Shown one piece after another: positions 1-7,764 of a stretch of 28,534 nt of DNA. The position numbers and the translations under genes were made by a program. Origin of the DNA: Lunatibacter sp035460985 (GTDB lineage: Bacteria > Bacteroidota > Bacteroidia > Cytophagales > Cyclobacteriaceae); the NCBI GenBank assembly GCA_035460985.1, contig DATHWC010000259.1:1-28534 (forward strand), read 5' to 3'. The first letter of the stretch is position 1. Each line of letters opens with the position of its first letter. Below the pieces are notes generated by a model that did no database searches, was not told the DNA's origin, and saw only the letters and a list, made by a program, of their open reading frames with translations.

Positions 1-866
1 TACTTGAGGGAAAAACCTGGCAGGGAGATCTAAAGCTTGTCAATGAGGAAGGAGATTTTGTGTGGCTCAAGTTGCACCTTGTACCCACATTGGGACCATC
101 TGCAGAGGTAGTTGGATTATTGCTTATTTCAGTCGATGAAACAGAAGCTAAAGAAGCACAAGCACGGTCCCAGGAAATTTATAAGGACAAATTGGACAAG
201 AAGCTTAAAGAGCAACAGTACCGTTCGGCGTTAATTCTTGAGGGGCAGGAAGAAGAGCGGAAACGCATATCGCGGGATCTTCACGACGGTATCGGACAAT
301 ATATGACTGCCCTTAAATTTAGTTTGGAGGGAATAAAGGATGTAAAAACCTTCCAGGAAGAAAATAGACTAAAGGTTTCCAAAAAACTGGTGGCAGATGT
401 GATCAAGGAAGTTAGAAGGGTTTCATTTCACCTGACTCCAGTGGCACTATCCGATTACGGTATTCCGGCGGTGCTGCACAAATTCAGTGAAGAGATGGGG
501 AAAATCTCAAAAATACCCGTGATTTTTGAAAACAAGACAGGGTTTATTTCCAGAATGGAACCGAAGATCGAAAACAATATTTACCGGATTGTCCAGGAGG
601 CCGTAAACAACGCCGTGAAATACTCCGAGGCCGAGGAAATCCGAATCAGCCTTTCCCATAATTCGAAATTTTTGCTTTTGGAGATAATAGATGATGGAAA
701 AGGATTCGATATGCAAAAGTTAAAGGAGGAGGGACATTTTAAAGCTTCTGGTCATGGTATTTTTAATATCAGAGAAAGGGTTAATTTTGTCAACGGACAA
801 TTTGAACTTACAACTGCGCCGGGAAAGGGAACCCGGATGAGTATTGAGATTCCCTTGGATCAATAA
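1..866 (+). CDS. PAS-domain sensor histidine kinase, NarL/LuxR-partner type (5' end cut by window)
   Basis: This is the C-terminal 287 residues of a sensor kinase. The reading frame is open from base 3, so the GTG at 60 is internal and the real start lies outside the window. The fragment begins in the last strands of a PAS domain (residues 1-50), continues through a charged, probably coiled-coil linker, and reaches a HisKA_3 dimerisation helix with the motif SRDLHDGIGQ. The phospho-acceptor His is at fragment residue 94 (bases 282-284). A HATPase domain follows, with the N-box NNAVKYS (202-208), DDGKGFD, and GHGIFNIRERV. This architecture is the family that phosphorylates NarL-type regulators, and one starts 3 bp downstream, so the pair is almost certainly an operon and a cognate two-component system. 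No membrane segment is visible in this part. The signal sensed cannot be told. Confidence 0.93.
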   Translation, partial: LEGKTWQGDLKLVNEEGDFVWLKLHLVPTLGPSAEVVGLLLISVDETEAKEAQARSQEIYKDKLDKKLKEQQYRSALILEGQEEERKRISRDLHDGIGQYMTALKFSLEGIKDVKTFQEENRLKVSKKLVADVIKEVRRVSFHLTPVALSDYGIPAVLHKFSEEMGKISKIPVIFENKTGFISRMEPKIENNIYRIVQEAVNNAVKYSEAEEIRISLSHNSKFLLLEIIDDGKGFDMQKLKEEGHFKASGHGIFNIRERVNFVNGQFELTTAPGKGTRMSIEIPLDQ

Positions 867-869
867 GAT

Positions 870-1550
870 ATGAGAATAGAAGAGATTAGGGTAGTACTGG
901 CAGATGACCACGTCGTGGTGCGAAATGGGATCAAGATGCTACTCGAAAACGAATCTGAAATCAAAGTTGTAGGCGAAGCTTCTAATGGGATTCAGGCGTT
1001 AGAGATGGTGGGCGAAGTCGAACCGGACGTGTTGATTATTGATATCCGCATGCCGATAATGAACGGTTTGGAAGCCACTAAAAAGCTTCCTGAATATTCC
1101 CAAAAAACAAAGGCACTTATCCTGTCCATGCACAACGACGAAGCGTATATCCTACAGGCCGTTGAGAGTGGTGCTTCGGGTTATTTGTTGAAGGATACCA
1201 ATAAAGATGAGTTTTTGAAAGCCATACGGACCGTTTTTCAAGGTGGAAAATATTTCAGTGGGGATATCAGCAATGTGATTGTTAATTCATACCTGCATGG
1301 GAAAAAGCCGGAGACCCCAGAGGGGCAGGCCTCTGAGGCAACTTATGATCTGACCAAAAGGGAAAAGGAAATTTTAAAGCTTATTTATCAGGGATCCGGG
1401 AACAAAGAAATCGCGGAGCAATTGAACAAAAGTATACGGACCATTGAAACCCATAGGTTCAATATCATGAAAAAGCTGAAAGTGGGGAATGTAGTGGAAT
1501 TGCTGAAAAAAGTAGAGGAGGAGAGGGGGTTAAGGGAGATTTTGAAATGA
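870..1550 (+). CDS. NarL/FixJ-family response regulator (REC-LuxR HTH)
   Basis: A 226-residue two-domain response regulator. The receiver domain (about 5-122) has the acidic pocket D12-D13, the phospho-acceptor D58 in IIDIRMPIMNG, the switch residue S86 and the conserved K108 in GYLLKDT. The output domain (about 160-216) begins LTKREKEILKL and contains the GNKEIAEQLNKSIRTIETHR helix-turn-helix of the LuxR/NarL class. The length is typical. It starts 3 bp after the kinase stop and is presumably activated by that kinase to control transcription. The stop codon at 1548-1550 overlaps an ATG at 1550 that opens the remains of a second sensor kinase, so the original operon was longer. Target genes cannot be inferred from the sequence. 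Confidence 0.95.
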   Translation: MRIEEIRVVLADDHVVVRNGIKMLLENESEIKVVGEASNGIQALEMVGEVEPDVLIIDIRMPIMNGLEATKKLPEYSQKTKALILSMHNDEAYILQAVESGASGYLLKDTNKDEFLKAIRTVFQGGKYFSGDISNVIVNSYLHGKKPETPEGQASEATYDLTKREKEILKLIYQGSGNKEIAEQLNKSIRTIETHRFNIMKKLKVGNVVELLKKVEEERGLREILK

Positions 1551-2164
1551 TGACGCAAAAGTTTATTCTGACTATTTCTTATCTTTTTAATGTTTTTTCA
1601 TTTATCTGAATTTTTCCGTTGTTTTTTTGGAACTGGCAGAACTCATGGTTCTGGAGGAAAGGTCTTTTTTTGAAATATTATATATTCAAAAGTGCTCCCT
1701 TGCATCTGCGGATAAGGCCCAATCCCGACTTGGTCAAATGAATGCGTGGCAGGCAATTTCAATAAGTTTGGAGAAATTAAACGAGGAAAAACAAGCTCTT
1801 TGGGCATTTAAAAAGTACGTTGATTTTATGGACAGTATTTTTAACCGACATAATATTAAGTCGCGTATAAGGTCTTCAGGCCACCGATGATTTGGAAATG
1901 AAAGGGAAGGACCTAGTAGCCTCTCCTCAATTGGAGAGGCAACGTTTACGTGCTGAAACAGAAAGGTAAATTCTGCTGACTCGTGTTTACTTAGTGACTG
2001 CTGCCGTTGGAATTCTAATAATTCTATTGCTTGTGGGCCTTCAGCTAATTGAAAACCGTTTGTGCATTTTAAAATCAGATACAAATGGAAACACTCCTCA
2101 AATCAGTTGGGAAAATCTTCCTCAAGGGGTGGAGGTAGGAATAGAATTGCCCATTATGACATAA
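1550..2164 (+). pseudogene. Decayed TPR/transmembrane sensor histidine kinase remnant
   Basis: Pieces of one protein can be read in order across changing frames. An ATG at 1550 overlaps the preceding stop and opens a 19-residue signal-peptide-like stretch (MTQKFILTISYLFNVFSFI) that ends at a TGA (1607-1609). The other frame at 1627-1887 encodes TPR-like sequence, including EEKQALWAFKKYVDFMDSIF. From about 1871 the frame shifts again: a charged helix (LERQRLRAETER) hits a TAA at 1967-1969. The same frame then continues into a hydrophobic membrane helix (VTAAVGILIILLLVGLQLIE) and a short tail, VEVGIELPI, like the last strand of a HATPase domain. This order (signal peptide, TPR, helix, one TM, kinase) is the Bacteroidota TPR-sensor-kinase layout. 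Most of the kinase domain is missing. Family assignment is by pattern only. Confidence 0.62.
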
Positions 2165-2380
2165 GATCTGTGGATCAAATGTGTCATAGTGGAGGATGAA
2201 CCTCAAAGTGCCGAAAGTTTAAGCAGACTTATAACTAAGTTTCACTCTTCTTCAGTTAAGGTTGTTGCCGTGGTGGACAGTGTTGATGGTTTTGTCTCAG
2301 TTTGTGCCGAAGTTGAAGTTTCTGTTTGGGAAAAAAGAAGAGGATTTAAATGCCATCAAGTCGCTTTAATCGATGTTTAA
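2165..2380 (+). pseudogene. N-terminal remnant of a LytTR-type response regulator
   Basis: Directly after the kinase remnant and in the same frame, the sequence reads WIKCVIVEDEPQSAESL followed by SRLITKFHSSSVKVVAVVDSVDG. This strongly resembles the first 40 residues of LytR/AlgR-type regulators (I-V-[ED]-DE-P at the acidic pocket). After about base 2310 the similarity stops: the phospho-acceptor strand, the rest of the receiver and any LytTR DNA-binding domain are absent, and the frame ends at 2378-2380 after 16 unrecognisable residues. A TPR-kinase gene followed by a LytTR regulator is a common Bacteroidota pair, so both genes of the pair appear to have decayed together. A GTG at 2189 could start a 63-residue peptide, but I see no reason to think it is functional. 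Confidence 0.55.
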
Positions 2381-2391
2381 TAAAAAGTTCA

Positions 2392-4410
2392 TCATCCCAC
2401 ACTAATCGTTTTTTCAAATGCCTCCAAAGCTTCCGTTCTTCCCACCAAATAAAGCACATCCCCCAATTTGAGCTTGGTATCACCCGTTATTTCAGTTTGA
2501 GTGTTTCCACCTCTTTTGATTGCCACCAAATTAACGCCTGCTCTTTCCCGAAGATTTACATCTTTGATGGGTTTACCTAGGTAAGGTCCGGAGTCTTTTT
2601 CGATTTTTATACTTACAAAATTTATCTCGGGAATGTCCAAGGCAATTCCGGTCGCATTGTCCAGCGAAGCATAGCGAAACATCTCATAGTTATGCGAGCG
2701 CACATCTTCCGTAAAACCTTGTATACTTTTTCTCGGAACCAGGTATTTACTCAATACGCGCGTAAATATTTCTATCGAAGTTTCGAATTCTTCGGGAATT
2801 ACCTCATCAGCCCCCAGCTGCATTAGGGGTTCGATTTCATTTACATAGCGGGTACGGACGATGATGCAGTTATTTTGGTTATAATTACGAACGTTTAGTA
2901 CAATACCTCTAGTTGCCTCATTGTTGGAAATGGCAATAACAATGACCCTTGCTTTATGAATTTTCACATGCTCCAACACCGATCCGTTCGCAGCATCGCC
3001 AAAAACAATGGGCTCACCTTTGGCAGCTTCCGTTCGCACGGTTTTCGGATTCATCTCTATGATAGCATACGGGATATGGGCACTTTTGGCAGCTTTGGCT
3101 AAGTTGCGTCCATTAAGTCCATAGCCAATGATCACGAGGTGATCAGTGAGTGTTTCCTCTTCCAATTCTCCCATTGGTACTTCAACCTGGGGGTCTAACC
3201 TATCCTTGATTTTGGTTGGTAGAGGAGTATTGAGCACTCTGCCAGCTAGATTTTCCCTGCTTTTCAGCACAAAGGGAGTCACTGCCATTGTCAGGATAGA
3301 AACAGCAAGAAAATACTGGTAGGTAATGGGATCCAGCAATTCGTATTTCAGCCCCTCCTTAGCGAGTAAAAGGGAGAATTCACCTACCTGAAAGATTGAA
3401 AAACCAACGATAAAAGCCTCCTTAAAACTAGCTCCAATAGATCTGACAGCGATGGTCGCAGCAATAAATTTGCCGACAAATGTTAGCAGGACCAAACCAA
3501 GAATAATGAAAATATGGTCATAAAGAAAGGTCACATCAAATAACATTCCCACTGAGACAAAGAAAAAACTGAGAAAGATCTCTCTGAAGGGAAGTATTTT
3601 GCCGGTAGCATGATGGCTGTATTCTGATTCGCTAATAATCAATCCGGCCAAAAAGGCACCCAAACCGAGGGATAATCCCAATAGAGAAGTGGCATAAGCT
3701 ACGGCGAAGCAGGTAACGATGATACTCAACAGAAATAGCTCCTCATTTCTTGTTTTTGCTACCCTGTAAAGTAACTTGGGGATAAGGTATTTTGCACTTA
3801 AAATGGTTAGGACGATCACCAAACCTCCTTTTAATGCCAGGTATAGCAATGAAAGCAGAATGTTATCTGATTCCCCGGCCAGCATGGGGGTGAACAGAAC
3901 AAAGGGAACAATAATGATATCTTGGAATATCAAGATGGCCAGAGTGGTCCTTCCTGAAATTGTATTCACCTGGCCTGCCTCCTGTAGCAGTTTCAGCACA
4001 ATAGCGGTACTGCTCAGCGCAAACAGAAACCCGAAGAAAACTGCAATATTCCATTCAAATCCAAAAAGATAACTGATTAATGTGGTAAAAATTATGGTCA
4101 GCATAACCTGAAGAGCGCCGCCGATAAACACCGCCTTTTTGATCGCCATTAAGCTTTTAAGCGAAAATTCCAACCCTATGACGAACAATAACAAAATAAC
4201 TCCTATTTCCGAGAGAACTTCCACGGCGGTTGAAGCATCCACCAGCGACAATCCATATGGTCCTGCAATGGCCCCGGTGAGAAGATACCCGATAATGGTG
4301 GGCAATTTCAACCGCATAAACAGCAGAATTACCAGCATGGCCAAGCCAAAAATCACAACAATGTCAGATAATAGTGGGATTTCTACATTTGCTAAAGTTA
4401 AATACTCCAT
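2392..4410 (-). CDS. Monovalent cation:proton antiporter-2 (CPA2/Kef type) with RCK domains
   Basis: A 672-residue inner-membrane antiporter that would exchange K+ or Na+ for protons. Residues about 15-385 are hydrophobic, with a Na_H_Exchanger-type fold. They carry the CPA2 signatures ALSSTAIVLKLLQEAG and LGAFLAGLIISESEYSHHA. Residues about 422-545 form an RCK_N/TrkA-N Rossmann domain with the nucleotide motif IIGYGLNGRNLA. Residues about 595-672 form an RCK_C/TrkA-C domain (GVNLVAIKRGG, LGDVLYLVG). This layout matches KefB/KefC/YbaL-like proteins, in which the cytosolic domains gate transport through bound ligands. The gene stands alone, convergent with the decayed signalling locus (11 bp apart). 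The ATG at 4410 gives a sensible N-terminus; no in-frame alternative looks better. Ion specificity is not readable from the sequence. Confidence 0.92.
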   Translation of the reverse strand: MEYLTLANVEIPLLSDIVVIFGLAMLVILLFMRLKLPTIIGYLLTGAIAGPYGLSLVDASTAVEVLSEIGVILLLFVIGLEFSLKSLMAIKKAVFIGGALQVMLTIIFTTLISYLFGFEWNIAVFFGFLFALSSTAIVLKLLQEAGQVNTISGRTTLAILIFQDIIIVPFVLFTPMLAGESDNILLSLLYLALKGGLVIVLTILSAKYLIPKLLYRVAKTRNEELFLLSIIVTCFAVAYATSLLGLSLGLGAFLAGLIISESEYSHHATGKILPFREIFLSFFFVSVGMLFDVTFLYDHIFIILGLVLLTFVGKFIAATIAVRSIGASFKEAFIVGFSIFQVGEFSLLLAKEGLKYELLDPITYQYFLAVSILTMAVTPFVLKSRENLAGRVLNTPLPTKIKDRLDPQVEVPMGELEEETLTDHLVIIGYGLNGRNLAKAAKSAHIPYAIIEMNPKTVRTEAAKGEPIVFGDAANGSVLEHVKIHKARVIVIAISNNEATRGIVLNVRNYNQNNCIIVRTRYVNEIEPLMQLGADEVIPEEFETSIEIFTRVLSKYLVPRKSIQGFTEDVRSHNYEMFRYASLDNATGIALDIPEINFVSIKIEKDSGPYLGKPIKDVNLRERAGVNLVAIKRGGNTQTEITGDTKLKLGDVLYLVGRTEALEAFEKTISVG

Positions 4411-4703
4411 GGGAAATTTGATCGAGTTATCTCAATAAAGCCTTAAAATTACAACTATCAATTGGAAAAGCAGGATATTTTAATACCTTCAAGATAAGTT
4501 TTTAAAAAAAGACAATCAATTCCTGATATTTTTCAAAGATGAAATTAAAAGACCTTAAAAATTAAAATTCTCTGTACCCATTAGACTTGCATGAAGTTTC
4601 TCATCCTAATTCATTTAATTACAGGCGCATCGGAAAATAAAGTATGCAATGTAATCGAGGTTATACAGAGAAAAAGTAAACAGAACTAACCAGGAAATGA
4701 GCA
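4411..4703. other. Intergenic spacer (293 bp), nothing definite
   Basis: An AT-rich spacer between two minus-strand genes, the antiporter and the Mpo1-like gene. I find no open frame with protein-like composition, no strong hairpin followed by a T-run, and no good match to the Bacteroidota TAnnTTTG promoter element on the minus strand. It must hold the antiporter promoter unless that gene is read through from 5183. Confidence 0.5.
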
Positions 4704-5183
4704 TTAGTAGGCAAATCCGAATTTTTTATAAATAAAATGCATTAACCACGCGGGCCCGATCAACAGAAACTGGACATCTTTGAAAAAGGATGGCTTTTTG
4801 CCTTCAACTTTATGACCATAAAATTGAAAAATCCACGCGACTATAAAGATAGACAGGCAAATTACCCAAAGAGGAATGGGGGATACTATGGACAGAAAGT
4901 TAGCAATGGCTAAGCTCAAAGCCGAAAAAAGGAACATTCCCAGCGTTAATGGAGGGGAAATCGTCCAGTAATAAATCAATACGAGGAGCAACACGAAGGT
5001 AGCCCAGTTGGCGAATCTCCCCAAAATAAAATCCAAACTCTGCATTGGACCAGGGGGTATACAGTAAATAAGACCCACGATGCTGAAAAAAATCGCAGGC
5101 ACACAGATCCAATGGATGAGTTTGTTGAAAGGATGGGTGTGACTGACTCCGTATTCGGCCAATAATTGATCTATTTTCCTCAT
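4704..5183 (-). CDS. Mpo1-like / DUF962 membrane protein
   Basis: A small membrane protein of the DUF962 family, whose yeast member Mpo1 is an Fe(II)-dependent dioxygenase acting on 2-hydroxy fatty acids in alpha-oxidation. Bacterial members are little studied. From the chosen start the protein has 159 residues. The N-terminal motif is LLAEYGVSHTHPFNKLIHW (His15, His17, His24). Three to four membrane segments follow, then FYGHKVEGKKPSFFKD with His124. The clustered histidines fit the metal ligands of the family. An upstream in-frame ATG at 5225 would add 14 residues (MDIPYLSGTNLLYQ), but family members characteristically begin close to RKIDxLLxEY, so the ATG at 5183 is preferred; neither start has a clear ribosome-binding site. 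The gene is monocistronic and divergent from nhaC. Confidence 0.85.
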   Translation of the reverse strand: MRKIDQLLAEYGVSHTHPFNKLIHWICVPAIFFSIVGLIYCIPPGPMQSLDFILGRFANWATFVLLLVLIYYWTISPPLTLGMFLFSALSLAIANFLSIVSPIPLWVICLSIFIVAWIFQFYGHKVEGKKPSFFKDVQFLLIGPAWLMHFIYKKFGFAY

Positions 5184-5424
5184 TTGATAAAGAAGATTAG
5201 TGCCTGAAAGATATGGTATATCCATTTAAAATTAAGAATAAAAATGGAAATTGAAACATTGTTGAATAAAAATTATTTAGGTTTTGGATGTTTGAGCAGT
5301 AAAAAGGGTGACCTACTCGACAGTCAAACTGGATTTGATTACCTGGGAAAATAGTAATTGAGACAGTTTAATGGATTTGAATTAGCTGATTAATGTCTTT
5401 CGGGAATTATAACCTAAAATGCGC

Positions 5425-5489
5425 AAACCTTCCAGGTTTTGTTGACAGTCAGCTTGTTCAAATTAAACCGGTGAAAACCTGGACGGTTT
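5425..5489. repeat. Imperfect inverted repeat, AAACCTTCCAGGTTTT arms
   Basis: The left arm (5425-5440, AAACCTTCCAGGTTTT) and right arm (5474-5489, AAAACCTGGACGGTTT) are reverse complements at 15 of 16 positions, separated by 33 bp. It lies in a non-coding spacer with no gene ending on the plus strand nearby, so a terminator role is unlikely. Each arm also contains its own near-palindrome (AAACCT..AGGTTT). It resembles small dispersed palindromic repeats of Bacteroidota genomes, but only one copy is visible here. Confidence 0.55.
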
Positions 5490-5589
5490 TTCTTCATAAT
5501 GATCACTTAGTTATAGGAACATGCTGCGGATATTAGGTATAAAAAGTAAAATTGCTGATAGTTTCCCGGGAATTGGACCCGTCATTACC

Positions 5590-5649
5590 ATACGGATAAA
5601 CATAAGTCGTATTAGCGGCATAATATCTGTATAATCCGTATTTTTTTTT
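5590..5649 (+). promoter_or_regulatory. Hairpin followed by a T9 run upstream of nhaC
   Basis: ATACGGAT (5590-5597) and ATCCGTAT (5634-5641) are perfect 8-bp complements with a 36-nt loop, followed immediately by T at 5641-5649. This could be a weak intrinsic terminator or attenuator, or an operator overlapping the nhaC promoter. The long loop makes an efficient terminator doubtful. Confidence 0.3.
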
Positions 5650-5656
5650 ACTTTTG
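5626..5656 (+). promoter_or_regulatory. Candidate Bacteroidota promoter for nhaC
   Basis: The -7 element TACTTTTG (5649-5656) is a full match to TAnnTTTG. TCTG at 5626-5629 is 3/4 of the -33 TTTG and sits 19 bp upstream. The predicted transcript would start near 5663, giving a 5' leader of about 20 nt before the ATG at 5684. Confidence 0.42.
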
Positions 5657-5683
5657 GGCCACTTTATAACTCAACCAAACTGA

Positions 5684-7165
5684 ATGTCACACACCACAAA
5701 GGAACCAACTATAGCTGAAGCGATTTTTCCAATCGTATTTTTGGTGATATTATTGGTAGTCAATATCAATATCTTCCAGACAGACGGCCTAAGTGGTTCC
5801 AACCAAATTGTATTGATTCTATCAGCGGCAGTTGCTGGGCTCGTGGCGGTTTTTAGATTGGGCTATGCATGGGAAAAGCTTCAGGATGGTATGGTCCACA
5901 GTATTTCTGCGGCCATGTCCTCTATTTTGATCCTGTTGTTGATAGGTTCCCTGGCTGGCACTTGGATGCTGAGTGGCATAGTGCCTGCCATGATTTACTA
6001 TGGCCTTCAGGTTTTAAACCCCTCCATTTTTCTTATTGCGGCTTGTTTGGTAAGTGCTATTGTGTCAGTCGCTACAGGAAGCAGTTGGACCACCGTGGCT
6101 ACGGTGGGTGTGGCATTGCTGGGGATAGGGAAGGCCCTTGGGTTTGAGGAAGGCATTATTGCTGGAGCAATCATTTCGGGAGCGTATTTTGGAGATAAAA
6201 TGTCACCACTTTCAGACACAACTAACTTGGCACCCGCCATGGCAGGAACGGATTTGTTCACCCATATCCGTCACATGACCAAAACGACTGTTCCAACCAT
6301 TCTGATTACTCTGCTAATATTCGGAATTATTGGACTGGTCAGGGAGTCAGAGGGATCGGTGGATCAGGTGTCCGAAATATCCGCGGTAATTTTAGAGCGG
6401 TTTACTATTTCAGGATGGTTGTTTGTGGTTCCGGTTTTAGTACTTGTCCTAATTCTGAAAAAGGCCCCGGCGATTCCAACTTTATTGTTTGGAGCATTGT
6501 TGGGAGGCATTTGGGCAATTATATTTCAGCCGGATCTTATTGAAAGCTTGGCTTGGAACCCGGAAAGTAGTTTTGCGGTTAATTCTTTTCAGGTGGTGAT
6601 GACATCGCTTTACGGTAACACTACCATTGTCACTTCCAATGATGTAGTCAATGAGCTACTTATTACCGGAGGAATGTTTGGAATGTTAAATACAGTTTGG
6701 CTTATCATTTGTGCCATGGTTTTTGGAGGTATTATGGAAGTCAGCGGGATGCTAAGGGTTTTGGCAGAAGCCGTTATGAGAAAAGTTACTACCGTAGGAT
6801 CGTTGATAGCCGCCACAGCAGGAACGGGTGTCTTTTTCAACCTGACCACCTCTGACCAATATCTAGCTATTTTGGTTCCAGGGAGGATGTACGCTGATAT
6901 TTATAGAAAAAAGGGACTTAAAGGAGAAAATCTAAGCAGAACCTTGGAAGACAGTGCCACGGTGACATCCGTATTAGTGCCTTGGAATACCTGCGGTGCC
7001 ACTCAGGCATCTGTTTTAGGTGTGGCTACACTAACTTATGCGCCTTATTGTTTTTTCAATATAATTAGTCCATTTATGACTATTTTGTTTGGGTACTTGA
7101 AACTTGGCATCAACTATTATTCCAAGGAGGAAATGAAGGAAATTGAAGAAGAGACCGCAGTATGA
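5684..7165 (+). CDS. nhaC: NhaC-family Na+/H+ antiporter
   Basis: A 493-residue, highly hydrophobic inner-membrane protein with about 11-12 predicted membrane helices. Family signatures are GSSWTTVATVGVALLG (about 131-146), GDKMSPLSDTTNLAPAMAG (about 170-188), GTGVFFNLTTSDQYLAI (about 381-397) and DSATVTSVLVPWNTCGA (about 423-439). The polar and acidic residues in these otherwise hydrophobic segments are the likely ion path. NhaC proteins expel Na+ in exchange for protons, supporting salt and alkali tolerance, which suits a marine or saline Cytophagales. The length is normal. The stop TGA at 7163-7165 overlaps the ATG of the downstream exonuclease by 4 bp, so the two are probably co-translated. 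A hairpin/T-run and a good -7 box lie just upstream. Confidence 0.93.
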   Translation: MSHTTKEPTIAEAIFPIVFLVILLVVNINIFQTDGLSGSNQIVLILSAAVAGLVAVFRLGYAWEKLQDGMVHSISAAMSSILILLLIGSLAGTWMLSGIVPAMIYYGLQVLNPSIFLIAACLVSAIVSVATGSSWTTVATVGVALLGIGKALGFEEGIIAGAIISGAYFGDKMSPLSDTTNLAPAMAGTDLFTHIRHMTKTTVPTILITLLIFGIIGLVRESEGSVDQVSEISAVILERFTISGWLFVVPVLVLVLILKKAPAIPTLLFGALLGGIWAIIFQPDLIESLAWNPESSFAVNSFQVVMTSLYGNTTIVTSNDVVNELLITGGMFGMLNTVWLIICAMVFGGIMEVSGMLRVLAEAVMRKVTTVGSLIAATAGTGVFFNLTTSDQYLAILVPGRMYADIYRKKGLKGENLSRTLEDSATVTSVLVPWNTCGATQASVLGVATLTYAPYCFFNIISPFMTILFGYLKLGINYYSKEEMKEIEEETAV

Positions 7166-7764
7166 TACCGCTTAAGATTACGAAGGAAGAAGTCAATGGA
7201 TTGGAACTGGGCGCCTTCGAGGGAAAGATTATCCTCATCGATGAGTTGGAGGGTTTACACGAAATGTATGAGGATCTTTATTCCAAAAAATCCATCGGCT
7301 TCGACACCGAAACCAGACCTGCATTTCGGCGAGGAGTTTCCTATGATGTGGCGCTAATTCAGCTTGCAACTGTTGATACGGCTTATTTGATCCGGATAAA
7401 TAAAATCGGATTTCCAAGAGAGGTGAAACGAATTTTGGAAAATCCGGACATTGTAAAAATTGGAGCAGCAGTGCGTGACGATCTAAAGGGGCTTAAGAAA
7501 TTGTCCCCTACTTTCAAACCGTCCAGTTTTTTTGATCTTAATGAAGAGTTGAAAAAAGTAGGCTTCTTAAATGTCGGGGTAAGAAACCTTAGTGCCATGG
7601 TATTGGGAATCAGGATTTCAAAATCCGAACAGGTGTCTAACTGGGAAGCTGACCGTTTGACTGAGAAGCAGGAACTATATGCAGCAACTGACGCGTGGGC
7701 CTGCCTCTCTATTTTTCAAAAACTTCTAGAAAATGGAACGCTTGAACCTCTGTTTTCACATTAG
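7162..7764 (+). CDS. DEDDy 3'-5' exonuclease (RNase D-like) domain protein
   Basis: A 200-residue single-domain exonuclease of the DnaQ-like superfamily. The four acidic metal ligands and tyrosine of the DEDDy group are visible: D48 and E50 in GFDTETR, D107 (or D106) in AAVRDDLKGL, and Y173 with D177 in YAATDAWACL. The spacing and the surrounding VSYDVALIQLATVDTAYLI and VRNLSAMVLGI segments match RNase D and Werner-type exonuclease domains. There is no HRDC domain, unlike full-length RNase D, so it is a minimal exonuclease. The substrate (RNA or DNA 3' ends) is unknown. Its ATG overlaps the nhaC stop (ATGA), so translation is probably coupled. No terminator is obvious after its stop. Confidence 0.9.
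   Translation: MIPLKITKEEVNGLELGAFEGKIILIDELEGLHEMYEDLYSKKSIGFDTETRPAFRRGVSYDVALIQLATVDTAYLIRINKIGFPREVKRILENPDIVKIGAAVRDDLKGLKKLSPTFKPSSFFDLNEELKKVGFLNVGVRNLSAMVLGIRISKSEQVSNWEADRLTEKQELYAATDAWACLSIFQKLLENGTLEPLFSH

Larger units (their letters stand above)
5226..5683. other. 458-bp divergent intergenic region
   Basis: This lies between the Mpo1-like gene (minus) and nhaC (plus). It contains an imperfect long inverted repeat at 5425-5489, an 8-bp stem followed by nine T at 5590-5649, and a promoter-like pair at 5626-5656, each listed separately. Outside these I see only AT-rich sequence with no coding character. Confidence 0.6.

Noticed and set aside
10..22. AAAACCTGGCAGG resembling the arm of the 5425-5489 repeat
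   Set aside because: It lies inside the kinase coding sequence, matches only one arm imperfectly and has no partner arm; likely chance.
1734..2084. 116-residue minus-strand open frame across the decayed signalling locus
   Set aside because: The plus strand carries recognisable TPR and membrane-helix sequence in this stretch; the reverse frame has no family resemblance and no supporting start signal.
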